Source: Drechmeria coniospora (taxonomy: Eukaryota > Ascomycota > Sordariomycetes > Hypocreales > Ophiocordycipitaceae). From it: a stretch of DNA of 64,000 nucleotides. A program made the position numbers and the translations under genes. The notes under the pieces were generated by a model that saw nothing but the letters and a program-made list of their open reading frames with translations, made no database searches and was not told the origin of the DNA. The stretch lies in assembly GCF_001625195.1 (NCBI RefSeq), contig NC_054390.1:4550027-4614026 (forward strand), in the 5' to 3' direction. Of the stretch, positions 23,660-35,354 are shown one piece after another. The first letter of the stretch is position 1, and each line of letters starts with the position of its first letter.

Positions 23660-25558
23660 TCACCTCGAGAACCGCCTCCGTGCCGTCTCAAAGACATCGT
23701 TCCCAGCCTCCATGACGTCAACGGAATCGAGGCAGGACCTCCAATGTTTGACAAACTTGGGCCATGTGTTGGTTAGCACGAGATACTTGATGCTCTTCTC
23801 GGCATCTCGGAAGACCGTTTCGTCAAACTCATCCGGTATCTCACCGCAGAACTGCACCCGGTCGTGCATCAGCCTGCTCGCCATCGGCTCGCCCGTCAAC
23901 TTTTCGGACCCTCGAGAGGATGCGACCGAGTATGCGGGCGTGTCAAACAAGGTCGCGGGCTCGACTTCGCCCTTGTCGCCGTACATGATGCGCGCCGCGC
24001 GCTCGAAAACGGTCTCGAGCTGCTTCAAGTCCTTTGACGAGATATTGATGGGAAACTCGGCGTCGCGGACGCTGATGAACTCGGCGTAAATGCGGAGAGC
24101 ACTGTCGAAGCGCTCGAGGACGAGCTCCCTCGCATGCGAATCCTTGGCACCGCCCTCGCGGACGGCGGCCGGAAGCGAGTTCCTCCACTCGGCCACGTTG
24201 GTGAGGAAGGCAATGTTCTCGCCCGAAAAGTCGCGCAGGGCGGCAAACTCCTGGAGCGGCATCGGTCTGCGCTCCAAAACGTGCTCGAGCGCGCTCATGG
24301 TGAGGATGCTCTCGCCCGAGCCGTTCGTCCTGACCGAGCCGTTGGTCGACGCCCAGCCGGACATGATGGACTCGACGACGGTCGAGGCCGAGTGGAGCGA
24401 TTTGGTGCCCGACGCCATCGCCACCTGGTTCTTCGATTCCCACTGGGCGATGGAGTCGAGCGTCTCCTTCCGCAGCGCCTGTTGGCGCATCACCTCACAG
24501 CAGGGAAGGAAGATGGTGAACACCTCGGTCATCATGATGGAGACGGCTATCCACTGGGGTGGAATCCAGTACCTGTTGATGGGTTCCATGGCGGGAACGT
24601 AGAGGGCGATGAGCCACATGGGCGTCGCATGCAGGCTGGTATCGTCACCGGTTAGCCGACCTGCCTCCTTTGCCGTTCATGGCACGCAACAAGCTCAGCT
24701 CACTTGACAATGGCACATGCTACGGTTTGAAACCGCCAGCCTTGGGTGTCGCGGATGCCGCGCGCCTTCCAGAGGACGACGGGTGCGACGATCCAGGCCC
24801 AGAAGAACTGCCAGAATAGCGAGGGCCACCTAGAAGAAATCCGTCAGCTTTTCGGTCGACCATTCGTCGGCGAGGACACTTGAGCCTACCATTCCCAGCC
24901 TCGGCCCATCTCCATCTTCTGCTCCATCTCGCCACCGCGAACCTCGGTACCCGGAATCCCCCAGTCGCCGTGCCATTTGCGGGAGATGAGGAACATCAAG
25001 ATTGTGAGGAGCAGCTAGGACAAGATCATCAGTTGGCACAACGTCGAAAACGACCAAGCCGGTGGAACCCACCTGGACGAACATGCCCAAGCCGACGACG
25101 ACCAGTATCTTGGTCGTGTATTCGAGGCGGCGGAAGCGGCCGGCGAGGCCATGCTCGGGGCGAGCTTCGACCGGCACATCCGCACCGCGCTTCTCGGCAT
25201 ACCTCCTCTGCGTCTTGGCAATGTGCAGGAATCGACTGTTGGAGGCATGGAAGAGCGCGATGCCAAAGGGCAGATAGACGCCCATGATCCAGAATTCGAC
25301 CTGGCCGGGCACCAGCGGTCCCAGCACGTAGCCGAGCTGGACGGATATCCAGTACAGGTGAAGCATCCCGACGGCCGCGAGCGAGAGGCCGAGTCCCCGG
25401 ATGCGGAGAGCCGGCAGGTGGCGACGGGATAGGAGGAAGGCCATGCCGGCGATGACGGATGCCGTCCAACCGCTCGCCCAGCATGCCCACCAAATGCCAA
25501 CGGCATCGAGCACCGGCTCCGGCCTGGAGTTTGCGGTGACACCCAGCTCCGATCCCAT
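23660..25558 (-). CDS. Seven-transmembrane protein with C-terminal RGS domain (GprK/MoRgs7-like)
   Basis: Exons 25558-25073, 25014-24890, 24829-24704 and 24635-23660 join in phase to 570 aa. Introns are 58, 60 and 68 bp. The N-terminal half has about seven hydrophobic segments, for example GIWWACWASGWTASVIAGMA, FWIMGVYLPFGIALF, KILVVVGLGMF|LLLTILMFLI, LFWQFFWAWIVAPVVLW and IAVSIMMTEVFTIFLP. The C-terminal half (about 360-560) has RGS-type elements: MPLQEFAALRDFSGENIAFL, FPINISSKDLKQLE and later FDETVFRDAEKSIKYLVLTN. RGS domains speed GTP hydrolysis by Galpha. Fusion to a 7TM part, as in GprK and AtRGS1-type proteins, suggests a membrane sensor that tunes G-protein signalling. Ligand unknown. 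The Met at 25558 is chosen over one 53 codons upstream because it directly precedes the membrane domain. Confidence 0.9.
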
Positions 25559-27819
25559 GGCGAGCAAGAGCAGGTCAGGCCTGTTGTCGATTCGCCTGCG
25601 ATGCTGACGTACTGCCCCCGGGCTGTTTGTTCTACTTGAAGTCAAAATGGGACATGAGAGGAAATGAAGGCAGTGCTGAAACGGGCTGTTGGCTGTATTG
25701 TTGCAAGGCACGACCACGACGACGAGGAAGCAAATTTAAGCGACTCGATAGGAAGCATTGCCCGGTGAACAGCAACGGCCCCTCGTGAAAGCGGTGCCGT
25801 CCCGAGGCCGGCAGAGGAGATGTTGGTCGTGAAGCGCGACGTGCTCCTTTTGTGGGTGGCTGTTGTTCGAAGGAGCACGACCGTAATTGCTGCACGATGA
25901 GGATGCAGGGCAGTCTAATGACGGTACGGTTGGGAGCACAAGGGTTGCGGGATGGCTGGCATCCCTCCACTGCCTCGCATCCTCCCTTACCCGTCGTTGT
26001 CTCGACGGCACTCGCCAGCCATCAAAGTGAAACCCGGACGGTGGTTTGCATGTCTTACTGATGGCCGCTCTGGTCAGTCGTTTCTCGAACCAGTGCCCAG
26101 GTCAGACCAGACATTTCGCTGCCCTTGCAGCGACGTGATCGGCAACGCAACGACAAGGTTGAACTGGGTGCCCCTGCGACGGTTCGTCACCCCTGTCGGG
26201 TTGTCGGCGCCGGTGGCCAGTGGCGGTACAAAGTGATGGAAGGAAATAAAAAAAAAAGTTGCTTGCGTTCGCCCTCTATACCATTTGCATCGCTGCTTGC
26301 CTCAACGCGTAGGCCAGTACACGAGAGCGAATCGTCGGGGCTCCTGCTCCCAGTGCGACTCGAAAACGTCCGGTGAGGTGAATGGCAGGTCATGCACCAG
26401 ACTTGGTGCATCAGCTGGTTGACGGTGTGCGACTCGTAGTAGTACATGCAAATGTGCGTGCAGGCGGCGGCAGCTCTGCGTCGGCCTCCATCCATGCCGT
26501 CATTGTCAAGCTTCTTCCTGACCGTTGCATTGCATTGGTCATCGGAGCGTTGATCATGAGTCTGGCATTCGATTCTCACCCATCAGTGGTGACTGAATTG
26601 GCAGACAAGGTCATGAATGCGTCCGTACAGGGTGGAAGATGTCATCCTGCGACGGCCTTGGGAGGGGATGCAATCACTGAAGAGTCTGATTTCGGTCAAA
26701 CTTGGAACAGAACAAGGCCGAGTACTGAGTGACGAGCGCGGCTCGGGCGGCAGGCAAGTCAAACCGTCGATAGAGGCAACGGTGCTCGGATTCTGCCAAT
26801 CATGTTGCATGCTTCCAAACCGTTGTTGCTTGCATCCCTGCACATGACAATGGGAGTGCAGACCATTGGACCAAGATCACCCAACGTTTGGTGGGATGCC
26901 TGCCCGGTCCGTGGAAGCCGAAGTGAGCATCGGGTTACCGTTTGCATCTCGAACGGCTCGCTACCCAGAGTTCAGCATGAGATGCTCTCGTTCACCTTGC
27001 GAGAATTGTGTAAGTACGGAAGGGAGCCCTGGGTGATGTGCAGCAACGAGACAAGGGCTCAAGTGCGCCGCAACGGGCCATTGTCCGGCCGCCCGTGACT
27101 TGGGTTCATCCAGCCTTCTGATCGGCAGAGGGCGATTCCAGGCAGCACATGGATAAGCACGGGTTGAAACGTCCAGAGTGGTTAGAGTCTTGTATGCGCC
27201 CGGGCGTCTCCGTTGGTTCTCGAGCCTCGTGGTTGACTCGACTAGCTGCTGGTGCGTAGCCAACGGTCGCCCATTGGCAAACTGTAGTTTGTGAATGCTC
27301 GGAAATGCATCCATAAGCTTTCGGGTGAGCACACCAAACTGGTAGTGTATAGCCAGAACGAGGCAATCGGGGACTCGTATCACGACGTACGTTGCCGTTG
27401 TCGGTTGAAGCCACGGGGTCGGGGCCACTGATCGAGGTTGGAGCACGGTGTCATGACGGATAAAAAATGCGGTGACTGTCAGGTATTTCATTCGTGTGAA
27501 CAAGTGGCGAGATGACCAGGAACCCTTGTTGCGTAGTGGCTTGGGTGGTTACGACGAGGTCGTGGCAGGGCGAGATGGCCGTCATTGTGATGCTGCTGTT
27601 GTGTCCCATCAGTGCCATCAGCTCCTGCGGGGTGACGGGCAGGGTCGCTAGGTGTATGCAGCGTGTCGAGGTTTCAGACAAGAAGGTTCATCCGGGTGAT
27701 TGTGTCAAGTCAATCATGAGCGAGCCGTGTTTATTTTCGATGGCGGTGAAGCCAGGGACGTCCATGGGAATGGATATCGGAAGCTGACATGACATGTACG
27801 CGAGGACAAGAATACTTTG
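25559..27819. other. Intergenic, no gene supported
   Basis: Includes the promoter of the 7TM-RGS gene. Frames such as 26961-27503 (minus) and 26382-26732 (plus) lack domains and convincing codon use. A short poly-A tract lies at about 26248-26257. Confidence 0.45.
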
Positions 27820-28270
27820 AGCCAGAACAGAGTAATGATTACGGAGTAATGCTCCGAACGCCTGTGCCGACTTGTACTGTACAGGACAAGGAACAAGTAA
27901 TGTAAGTCTGCGCTTGTACTCGGTACTTGCTTCCACTTACATGGAAGTACTGCCGGAAGTCGAACTTCTATGGCATTCTCTCCGTTTCTGTACCCCTTCA
28001 GGGCAAGGGCGCATCGGCCAACCGCAGACAGCGAGAGCACGAGGACGAGTGTGAATGGCTGTGCCTAACGTCAGTTCGGAGTACTGTACTTACTTGGCAT
28101 GTACAAGTAAGTATCAGCAGTAGATCCTGAAAGTACAAGTACAATTTGGCAATACTGCAACCAACCATTTAAGAACAGTAAGTACTCCGTGGGTAATAAT
28201 ACGGAGTAATGATTATCGTCGTACGGAGTACCAAGCAAGTACTTGTACAGTACTTACAAGTACAGTACAG
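27820..28270. repeat. GTAC-word island
   Basis: TTACGGAGTAATG, GTACTTACTTGG, AAGTACTTGTACAGTAC and related words. It ends about 390 bp upstream of the YjjX-type gene. Confidence 0.55.
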
Positions 28271-28656
28271 TTCCTACGTGGCCAGCGATAGCAAACCATT
28301 GAACACTAATCGATTGACAGGTACTATTAAGGTGCTCGGCGTACGATCGTGATGGTCCCTGAAAAGGACCGAATACAGGTGCAGATGCAGATGTAACATT
28401 GTCATCACTGCGTTGCTGTTTCGGTATGGTGAAATGGAGCACATTCCCTGCTATTGACTTTGGAGCGTGGGGAGATGCAATTGGGCTTATCGACGATGAT
28501 GTTTTCACTCTACCCCGCCAGCTCCGGTTTTTGCTCCGACGCGATGACAATGCAGGCTGACGACGCCATCAGCAGCAGCACACGACTGCGCAGTTCTCAA
28601 CACTGATCACCTATTCCTCTCCTTTTCACATCGCCATCAGCGGCCGCGCCGAAGTC

Positions 28657-29289
28657 ATGGGCTCCCCTTCCGCCACGCCATCGGTTGTCGTCATCTCGTC
28701 GAAGAACCCTGTCAAGATTGCCGCCGCTCGTGATGGCTTCAGTCGCATCTTCCCGGGCACGACCTTTGACGTCCGCGCCATCTCGGTCCCTTCCGGCGTG
28801 CCCGACCAACCCTTTTCTGATGATGAGACCTTCCGTGGCGCCTTGAACCGTGCGAACCGCGCGAGGGACGACCTGCCGAACGCCGACTACTGGGTGGGCA
28901 TCGAGGGGGGCGTCCACGTCCATTGTCGAGCGCCAGCGTCAGGGACGGAGACGGAGACGGAGAGGGATACCCGGAAGATCGACAAACGTGAGACCCAGGC
29001 CGGTCCCATCGAGTCTTTTGCCTGGGTCGTCGTCCTCGACAAGGCCGGCCGCCTAGGCAAAGCCCGCACGGCGGCCTACTACCTGCCCGAGGAGACGGCG
29101 AAGCTGCTGCGCGACGGCATGGAACTGGGCCACGCCGACGACTTGGTGCACGGAAGGACGAACTCGAAGCAGCACAGCGGGTCCGTCGGCATCTTAACCG
29201 ACGACGCCGTCGATCGCGCCTCCTATTACACCCAGGCTGTCATTCTGGCCCTCATCCCGTTCAAGAATCCCCGCTTGACATTTGCATGA
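28657..29289 (+). CDS. Non-canonical purine NTP phosphatase, YjjX/DUF84 family
   Basis: A single exon gives 210 aa. The YjjX/PRRC1-type fold hydrolyses inosine and xanthosine triphosphates and so cleans the nucleotide pool. Visible signatures: N-terminal VVVISSKNPVKIAAARDGF, ETFRGALNRANRARDDL, DYWVGIEGGV with its acidic active-site region, and C-terminal GRTNSKQHSGSVGILTDDAV then SYYTQAVILALIPF. These match the family end to end. Unusual is a hydrophilic insertion of about 25 residues (about 92-118), GTETETERDTRKIDKRE, right after GIEGGV, where relatives continue directly into AFAWVVV. It is in frame and has no good splice sites, so it is probably a real loop. Expected to be cytosolic. Convergent with the coiled-coil gene. 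Confidence 0.88.
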   Translation: MGSPSATPSVVVISSKNPVKIAAARDGFSRIFPGTTFDVRAISVPSGVPDQPFSDDETFRGALNRANRARDDLPNADYWVGIEGGVHVHCRAPASGTETETERDTRKIDKRETQAGPIESFAWVVVLDKAGRLGKARTAAYYLPEETAKLLRDGMELGHADDLVHGRTNSKQHSGSVGILTDDAVDRASYYTQAVILALIPFKNPRLTFA

Positions 29290-29968
29290 CTGTCAGTGGA
29301 GCGCGCATCAAGTTGGAAATCGATTCTCCATTCTCCCCCTCGGACGCGATTGCTGCAGGACCAGCCAGTCTTCCTCTTGTCGTGGCAAGGTTGCAGCTCA
29401 GCATCATGGCCCCCCTGTAGACGCTCGGGATGGGTGGGAAAATGTATTCAAGTCGCTTTTTCGGTGGGCAAGCATGCAAACACTTGGTTGGTGAGCATCG
29501 ATGTGGCGTTCAAATCACGGCAGATGTCGCCTTTGTTTCCACCAGCGTTGCTTGCCCGTTTGCCTCGCTCCCGATAAGATTCTTGAATATATCAACACCC
29601 CAGATTTTCAATTATTCCTACATGTTCAACTTTGGACAGCCTACCACCCAAATGGCTCACGTTCATTAGCCTCAGATCCGAAAAAAAATGCATCCTTGAC
29701 GCGGCGTCAACAAAGGGAACTTGGCTGGTCAGGCCACCAGGCTAAAGGCATCTTCCCATGTCCAGCATTCGCCACCCCGGCCTCTAAAGAAAGGGAAACG
29801 GCCATCTCGTGGCCGGCAACGGCATGGCAGCAATGCGCGCTATGTATTGTTGAACAAAGGGAATGAGGAAGCAGAATGATAGAGGCTCGAGGACGATGGC
29901 GATCCGAGCAATAAAGTACGGCGGTGCACGACCCAGGCAGAGATGTTGGACGATGGCGAGAGGGGCTC
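29290..29968. other. Convergent 3' region
   Basis: 679 bp between the stops of the NTPase and coiled-coil genes. No gene or repeat seen. Confidence 0.5.
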
Positions 29969-32518
29969 TCACTCTTGCAAGCCATCGGCGAGCGCGTCTC
30001 TGTCGATCGTCTCCGCCGTAACCTTGGCGGGCGCGCCCTTGCGCCTCTGGGCGACCCAATACTGCTGAAAACCTGGGATGACGCCAGGCTGGTTTATGCC
30101 CGGCAGGCGGTTCGCGTCCCTGTCCACGTCCCGGTCCCTGTCCTTGTCCCTGTCCCTGTCCTTGCCGCCGGCTTTGGGCGAATCGCTGGGCGTCGCCGGG
30201 GTCGCCCCCCAAGGGCGCCATCCAACCCATTTGCCAAAGGGCCGGGCGCCCTGCGGGGTCGGGGTCGATACCGGCTGCGCGATGGGGCTCGAGACCGACC
30301 TTGGCGTTTGGAAGCCGGCAAAGCGATCCCGAAGCGCCACCTGGCTCCGTTTGGAGGACGCCCTCGCGAGCGTCGGCTGGGCCGTGACACCCGTCAGGAC
30401 GGCGGCGGCGCCTCCGAGCGGACGCATCATCATCTGGCTGGGCCGAGATTTGAGGGTATGGATGTCGAGTCCGCCTGTGAGGGACATGATGGACTCGTGA
30501 GAGGCGGCTCTGTGAAGCCGGGGGAGGGGAAGCGGATCGTCCTTGGACGCGTCCGACTCGGTCGTCGAGTCTTGAACGGCCGACACGCTCTCCAGCACAA
30601 GGTCCGGCGTCGGATCCAGCGGCGGTAGTTGCTCGCAATCCTCATCCTCCTCGTGGATCGTGTGCGCGTCGCGACTTGGATGCGCCGCCAGCTTGCCCGA
30701 CGGCGTCGAGGGCACGGACCCGGCGAGGGACATGGACGCCGACTGGAAGCTCCGCGACGACGCCGACGACGTCCTCTTGCTGTGGGACGACGGCCACGAC
30801 GGCGACATGGGGTCGAAGCTCGTCGCGGGGGAGGCGAGCTGCTCCGACAAGGCAGGGCTGGCTTGGAACGAGGGGCCGCGCAGCTCGGAGCGTGGCGAAT
30901 CGGGCGCCGACGAGGAGAACTCGGAGGGTGTGCCGGACGAGCCGGCGAAGCCGCCGCTCGACTTGGACGGTGTCGGCGTGACGGGGTACGAAGGGGCGCG
31001 CGAGAGCAAGGGGGCGACGGCGGACATGTCCCTGCCGGGGCTCCTGGGCGAGGCCGGGGCCGGGTGGGTGGCCGGTGGCGTCAGGATGGCCGGCAGCAGG
31101 CCCTGCCGCTTCCTCTTCGGCTTCTTCGCCTCCTGCTTGGCGGCGACGTGATAGTGGTGGTGCACGTGAAACTCCCGCGACGGCGTGTTGGCGTCGGGAA
31201 GGGGCTCGGGTGCGCGCTCGGGCTCGGGCTCGAGCTCGGCCTGGAGAGTCGAGCCGGGACTGCTGCCGGCTTCGGGCATGGGCTGATGGAAGATGAGCTT
31301 CTCCCTGAGCAGCTGGATCTCGTCGTTTGAGCTGATGAGCATCTCCCTCAGCTCGGCGATGCCGAGCTGCAGGTTGGCATTGTCCTGAAGCAGGTCGCGG
31401 ACGAAGTGGCCGACGATGGCGCCGTTGCTCTTCTGCTCGTTGATCTGCTTGGCGGCGGCGGCGCCCTTGAGCCGTCCGGCGGCGGTGTCGAGCTGCTTGT
31501 CCACCTGTCGCTGCCTCTCCATCCTCTCGATGACCTCGATGTGGCGGTCGCGCTCCTCGCGGGCCTCCCTCTCCATGCGCTCGAGCTGATCCTGCATGTC
31601 GAGGAGGCCGCGCTGGGCTTCCTTGAAGCGCTGGACGTGGGAGCGGCCATGCTCCTTGGAGGACCGCAGCTCGCGGTGGAGCTTGTCCTGCTCCTCCTCG
31701 AGGATGGCGATGTGGCGCTCGGAATCAGCGGCCCGGGCGGCCGCCGCTTCGAGCCGGCGGATGGTCTGCTGGGAGGACAAAAGGCTCGCCTCGAGGGCCT
31801 TGGACTTTGTGTCGGAATCGGCGACGGTGTTGTTGAGGGCGTCGAGCTGCTCGAGCAGGAGCCGGTTCTCGTCCAGCTTGCTCGCGTTGACGGCTTCGAG
31901 CTGCGTCTTCTCGATCTCGAGACGGTCGATGCGGTCGTTGAGCTCGAGCCGATCCCGCTCGGCATCGGCCATGTAGGCCTCATGCCGCACCAGCAGGGCC
32001 TGCAAGGCGAACGTCAGCGGCGGCTCCATCCGTCAACAAGATCCCACGGCCACGATCATCGTGCCGGCGATGGTGGCCGAGGAGGGTGGGGTGGAGGCAT
32101 TTGCAACTTCCGACGCGACGGCGTGGCACAGAGCATGGAGGTAGGGCCAAGGATGGGCAACGATGGACGGCGGCAGATCGGTACGTGTGGAACGATGGAG
32201 TGGGGGACGGAGCCGTCGCACGAGGCGAGGAATGCGTGCCGTCGGTGGAATGAGGCGGAGTGAGGCGAGGCCAATGCGGAGCGGGCACGGGCGCGCGTCT
32301 CGTCGGCGGATGGGACAAGCAAACGTACGTACCTGACCAAGCTGCGCGGCCATGTGAACATCCTTCTCGACCGTTTCGAGAATGGAGCAGTTCCTCCTGA
32401 GTCGGATGCAGTCGGCGCGGCCGCAGCAGCAGTGCAGCGACGGGGGCTTCGAACTGTGACTTGCGCGTGCCGAGTTGCAGCGCGTCAGGGGGTCGGCCGA
32501 CGGCTCGTGGGACGACAT
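29969..32518 (-). CDS. Conserved fungal coiled-coil protein with Ser/Pro-rich C-terminal half
   Basis: I join exon 32518-32333 (62 codons) to exon 31999-29969 across a 333-bp intron (GTACGTACG donor, CTGACGTTCGCCTTGCAG end), giving 738 aa. The join reads LETVEKDVHMAAQLGQ|ALLVRHEAYMADAERDRLEL, a seamless amphipathic helix. A start at 32029 would instead use the intron's branch region as coding. Residues about 45-310 are almost continuous coiled coil, with heptads of Leu, Glu and Arg. FHVHHHYHV lies near 350, and the rest is Ser/Pro/Thr-rich with a basic patch KKPKRKRQG and a KDRDRDKDRDRD tract near the end. It may be a cytoskeletal or spindle-pole scaffold, but that is only inference from architecture. 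No enzyme domain. Confidence 0.82.
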
Positions 32519-32528
32519 GATGACCCGT

Positions 32529-32640
32529 TCAGGGGGAGGAGGAGGAGGATAAGGATAAGGATAAGGAGGAGGAGGAGGAGGAGGAGGAGGAGGAGCAGCA
32601 ACTGCAGGAGGAGCAGCAACAGCAGGAGAAGCAGGTGCGG
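32529..32640. repeat. GGA/GGATAA low-complexity tract
   Basis: GGAGGAGGA runs with three GGATAA units and GCAGCAACA variants, about 10 bp upstream of the new start of the coiled-coil gene. It is probably a purine-rich promoter or 5' UTR element on the plus strand, read as CT-rich on the gene's strand. Confidence 0.6.
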
Positions 32641-33279
32641 CGTCGACGGCGATCGGAAAGCGAGGCAGGCAACGCTACCGAGGCCTTCATGATCGGGAGT
32701 CCCGCCGATAGGTGGATGGTGGAGGCCGAGTATGGAAGAGTGGAGGACGGCGATGACGGCAGAATCGATGGCATGAGCTCGCCGCCGTCGGTCGGGACGA
32801 AGGATAAAGAGGACCAGGCCGGACCACCCTTGGGCTCGGTGATGTGGGACAAGGTCGAAGGCGTCCAGGCTAAGACATGTCGTCGAGGAATGCGGTTGAG
32901 CGGGACGGATACTGATGAAATCGAGCGAGAGGCGGCGAGAGCGAGCGCGTCGCGTACGTGCGGTGAGGTTCTCGATGGATGGGGAGAGGAGGCGCGACGA
33001 AGCGGTAAAGGAGTTGGGAGTCGAACTGGAAAATGCCAACGGCGGCCGGTCAATGGCTAGAGCACGCTAGTCCTCGGTCGCAGCCTTGGTCGCAGCCTGG
33101 CGGCTTGCTCCCGTCTCTTCCGTCCCACCCGCATGAAAGGGTACCTCGACGGAGGGCCGCTAGGCTCTGCACGGGCGCAATTTCCAGGTACAGGGCATGC
33201 CACTCTCGGACAAGCGACGACGCTCATTGGGCGCCGTGCCTGGCCAGCAAGCGCGTATAGTGGCTTACAGCGCTATGCT
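32641..33279. other. Intergenic, probable promoter region
   Basis: Upstream of the coiled-coil gene. Frames on both strands (for example 32635-33060 plus) are Arg/Ser-rich and unsupported. Confidence 0.4.
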
Positions 33280-33850
33280 TGTGGAAGCACTCGCCCGTAC
33301 TAAGTACTGTATACGGAGTGCCCTCAACAGCACTCCAAGCATGAGGACGCCGCCCCTGGCCCCAACTGCAAAGTAAAGTACCAAGTAATTACTCCATACT
33401 CTCGTACAAGTACTTGTAGATGAACAATGCCCAGCTAAGTACGGAGTACTCCGTATAAGTAAGTACTTGCAATATTAATCCTTCTCCCAAGGGAACCCCC
33501 ACCACGACCAAGCGCACGGTACTATAGTATGTTGGTACAGGATGTTGGTACAGTATGTTGGTGCCCAAGTACACGTAGAACTCTCGTACTGTACGGAAAG
33601 TTGTTCCTATACAGTGTACTCCGTAATAATATCAGTACTACCGTGTACTGTAGGCGTGTGTCTAAATGCTTCCTGTGCGGTGTACTGTACTTGAGTACTT
33701 GGGTTCTTCCTGCAGCGGTCATTGGTAATAAGTACTGCAGTCCGGAATAAGTACATCCTCTTGTGTTGAACAGTAATTCTCCGTGGTCCGTACAGTACGC
33801 TACGAACGCACAGTACCTAGGTATGACAAGTAGTACTGTACTTGGGGATT
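33280..33850. repeat. GTAC-word island with 16-nt perfect palindrome
   Basis: TACGGAGTACTCCGTA at 33440-33455 equals its own reverse complement. Flanks carry GTACTAAGTACTGTA and TACTCCGTAATA words, and near 33530 there are three copies of TATGTTGGTAC type. Confidence 0.65.
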
Positions 33851-34068
33851 GGTCTCTCCAAGCACCCCCATGACCTCCTCGCGAGGCCGTACACGAGCAA
33901 CGTTGGTCTCGACAGCTGCAATCCCCGACAAAATGCCGCTCGAATAGGTGCTTGTATTTCGGCACAATGCGTCCTTGGGGATCGGTCTATCCCGGCAACA
34001 TGATGACCTCACGCATGAGGCCGTACCCCCACAAGACGAAGAGGTGCTTGTATTTCTGCACAGGCCAC
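33841..34068. repeat. Diverged 133-bp direct repeat, two copies
   Basis: The copies begin CTTGGGGATTGGTCT (33841) and CTTGGGGATCGGTCT (33974). They share ATGACCTC...GAGGCCGTAC in the middle and GTGCTTGTATTTC(G/T)GCACA at the end. No coding function seen. The region 34069-35005 is otherwise featureless. Confidence 0.6.
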
Positions 34069-35005
34069 CCTTCTCATGTCTCAACACATTGCAGACATGA
34101 TTGATTCGATACAACTGCCTGCATCCCCGTCGTCCGCCGCCTAGCATCAACCCAGCCGCTGCGCTTCGGGCAGGCAGGCGAAACGCGGCCGGTGACCATC
34201 GGCGCGCACAGATGCCTGTTGGCCGTGACACCATGGTTTCGAGAAATCGCACGTCAGTCCTCGGTCGGGGCGGCTGCGGCATGAATCACCACGTGCGCCA
34301 TTCGATGCTCTGCTTCGAGACGACCTCACCTCCGGCCGGATGGTGCCATGACCGCCCCGCCGGCCGTGTGCGCCGGAAATGCATCACCATCGTTCCATCG
34401 TCCTCGCCGCGGCATTGTCCCCCTCGACGAGGTCGGCAAAGCCTGCCCGGTGCCAGGTTTTCCTCCGAGGGTTGTCTCACCCGGTCCCGGCGCGCAACGT
34501 TGTGCGTGATGCCCTCCATCATCCATCGACGCGCCACGATGCCGGGGCGTCCACGGTAGCTCGACGAAGACGGCAGTTCCATTCCAAAGAGTCCTCCGGG
34601 ATCCTTAAAGGACGGCCAGCAAGACGGCCACCTTGGCGCGCCCGTCAACCGGAGGCAGGCAAGCAGCGGCACGAGGAGCGCCCGTCTCTGCTGGAGTTGT
34701 GCGCCGTCGCGCCCCGCACCGCGGTGGGCGGACGATTACGCTCGCCATCGGCATGCACGACGCGGGAGCTTTGCTCGCGGTGAGAGGTGCGTGGCGCCAG
34801 AGCCAGAGCGAGGAAGTCGACGTGTCAGGATACTTGCCGGCCGGTGTGCCACGGGAAAGTCGATTCGTCTGCGTTGCCTGGCCTGTTGCCATGTCGGTAC
34901 GGGCCGTAACGTCACGTACTCGTTCCCTGCTGCTTCGCGCCGCATCATGGCTGGCTTCTCGATGGGAGGCTTTCCTCGCCGATTCCTCGTGCGCGCCGCA
35001 TCGAA

Positions 35006-35315
35006 TCACCAATCTTCCTCGGTGTCTCGGTCATCCTCGTCGGACTCGTCCGCAAGTGTGTCGATCAATCCGGCCTGCTCATTCTCGTCATCGTCATCCT
35101 CTTCCTCTTCATCATCTTCATCCTCTCCTTGCTCCGTGCCATCGCTCTCGACCGTCCACGCGTCCATCAAGCTTGGTTGTTCGTTGTTGCGATCAAACCC
35201 ATCCTCGTCTTCATCGTCGTCATCATTCCGTCCGTCTTCCCTTCCATCATCGACGTCGTCCTTGTCTTCGTCACCCGACTCGACCGCGTACTCGGCAATG
35301 AGGTCATGCCCTTGT

Positions 35316-35354
<39 letters not shown>

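Noticed and set aside
32029..32029. ATG at 32029 as start of the coiled-coil gene
   Set aside because: It falls in the CTGAC...TTGCAG branch/acceptor region of a good intron, and the spliced upstream exon continues the helix better.
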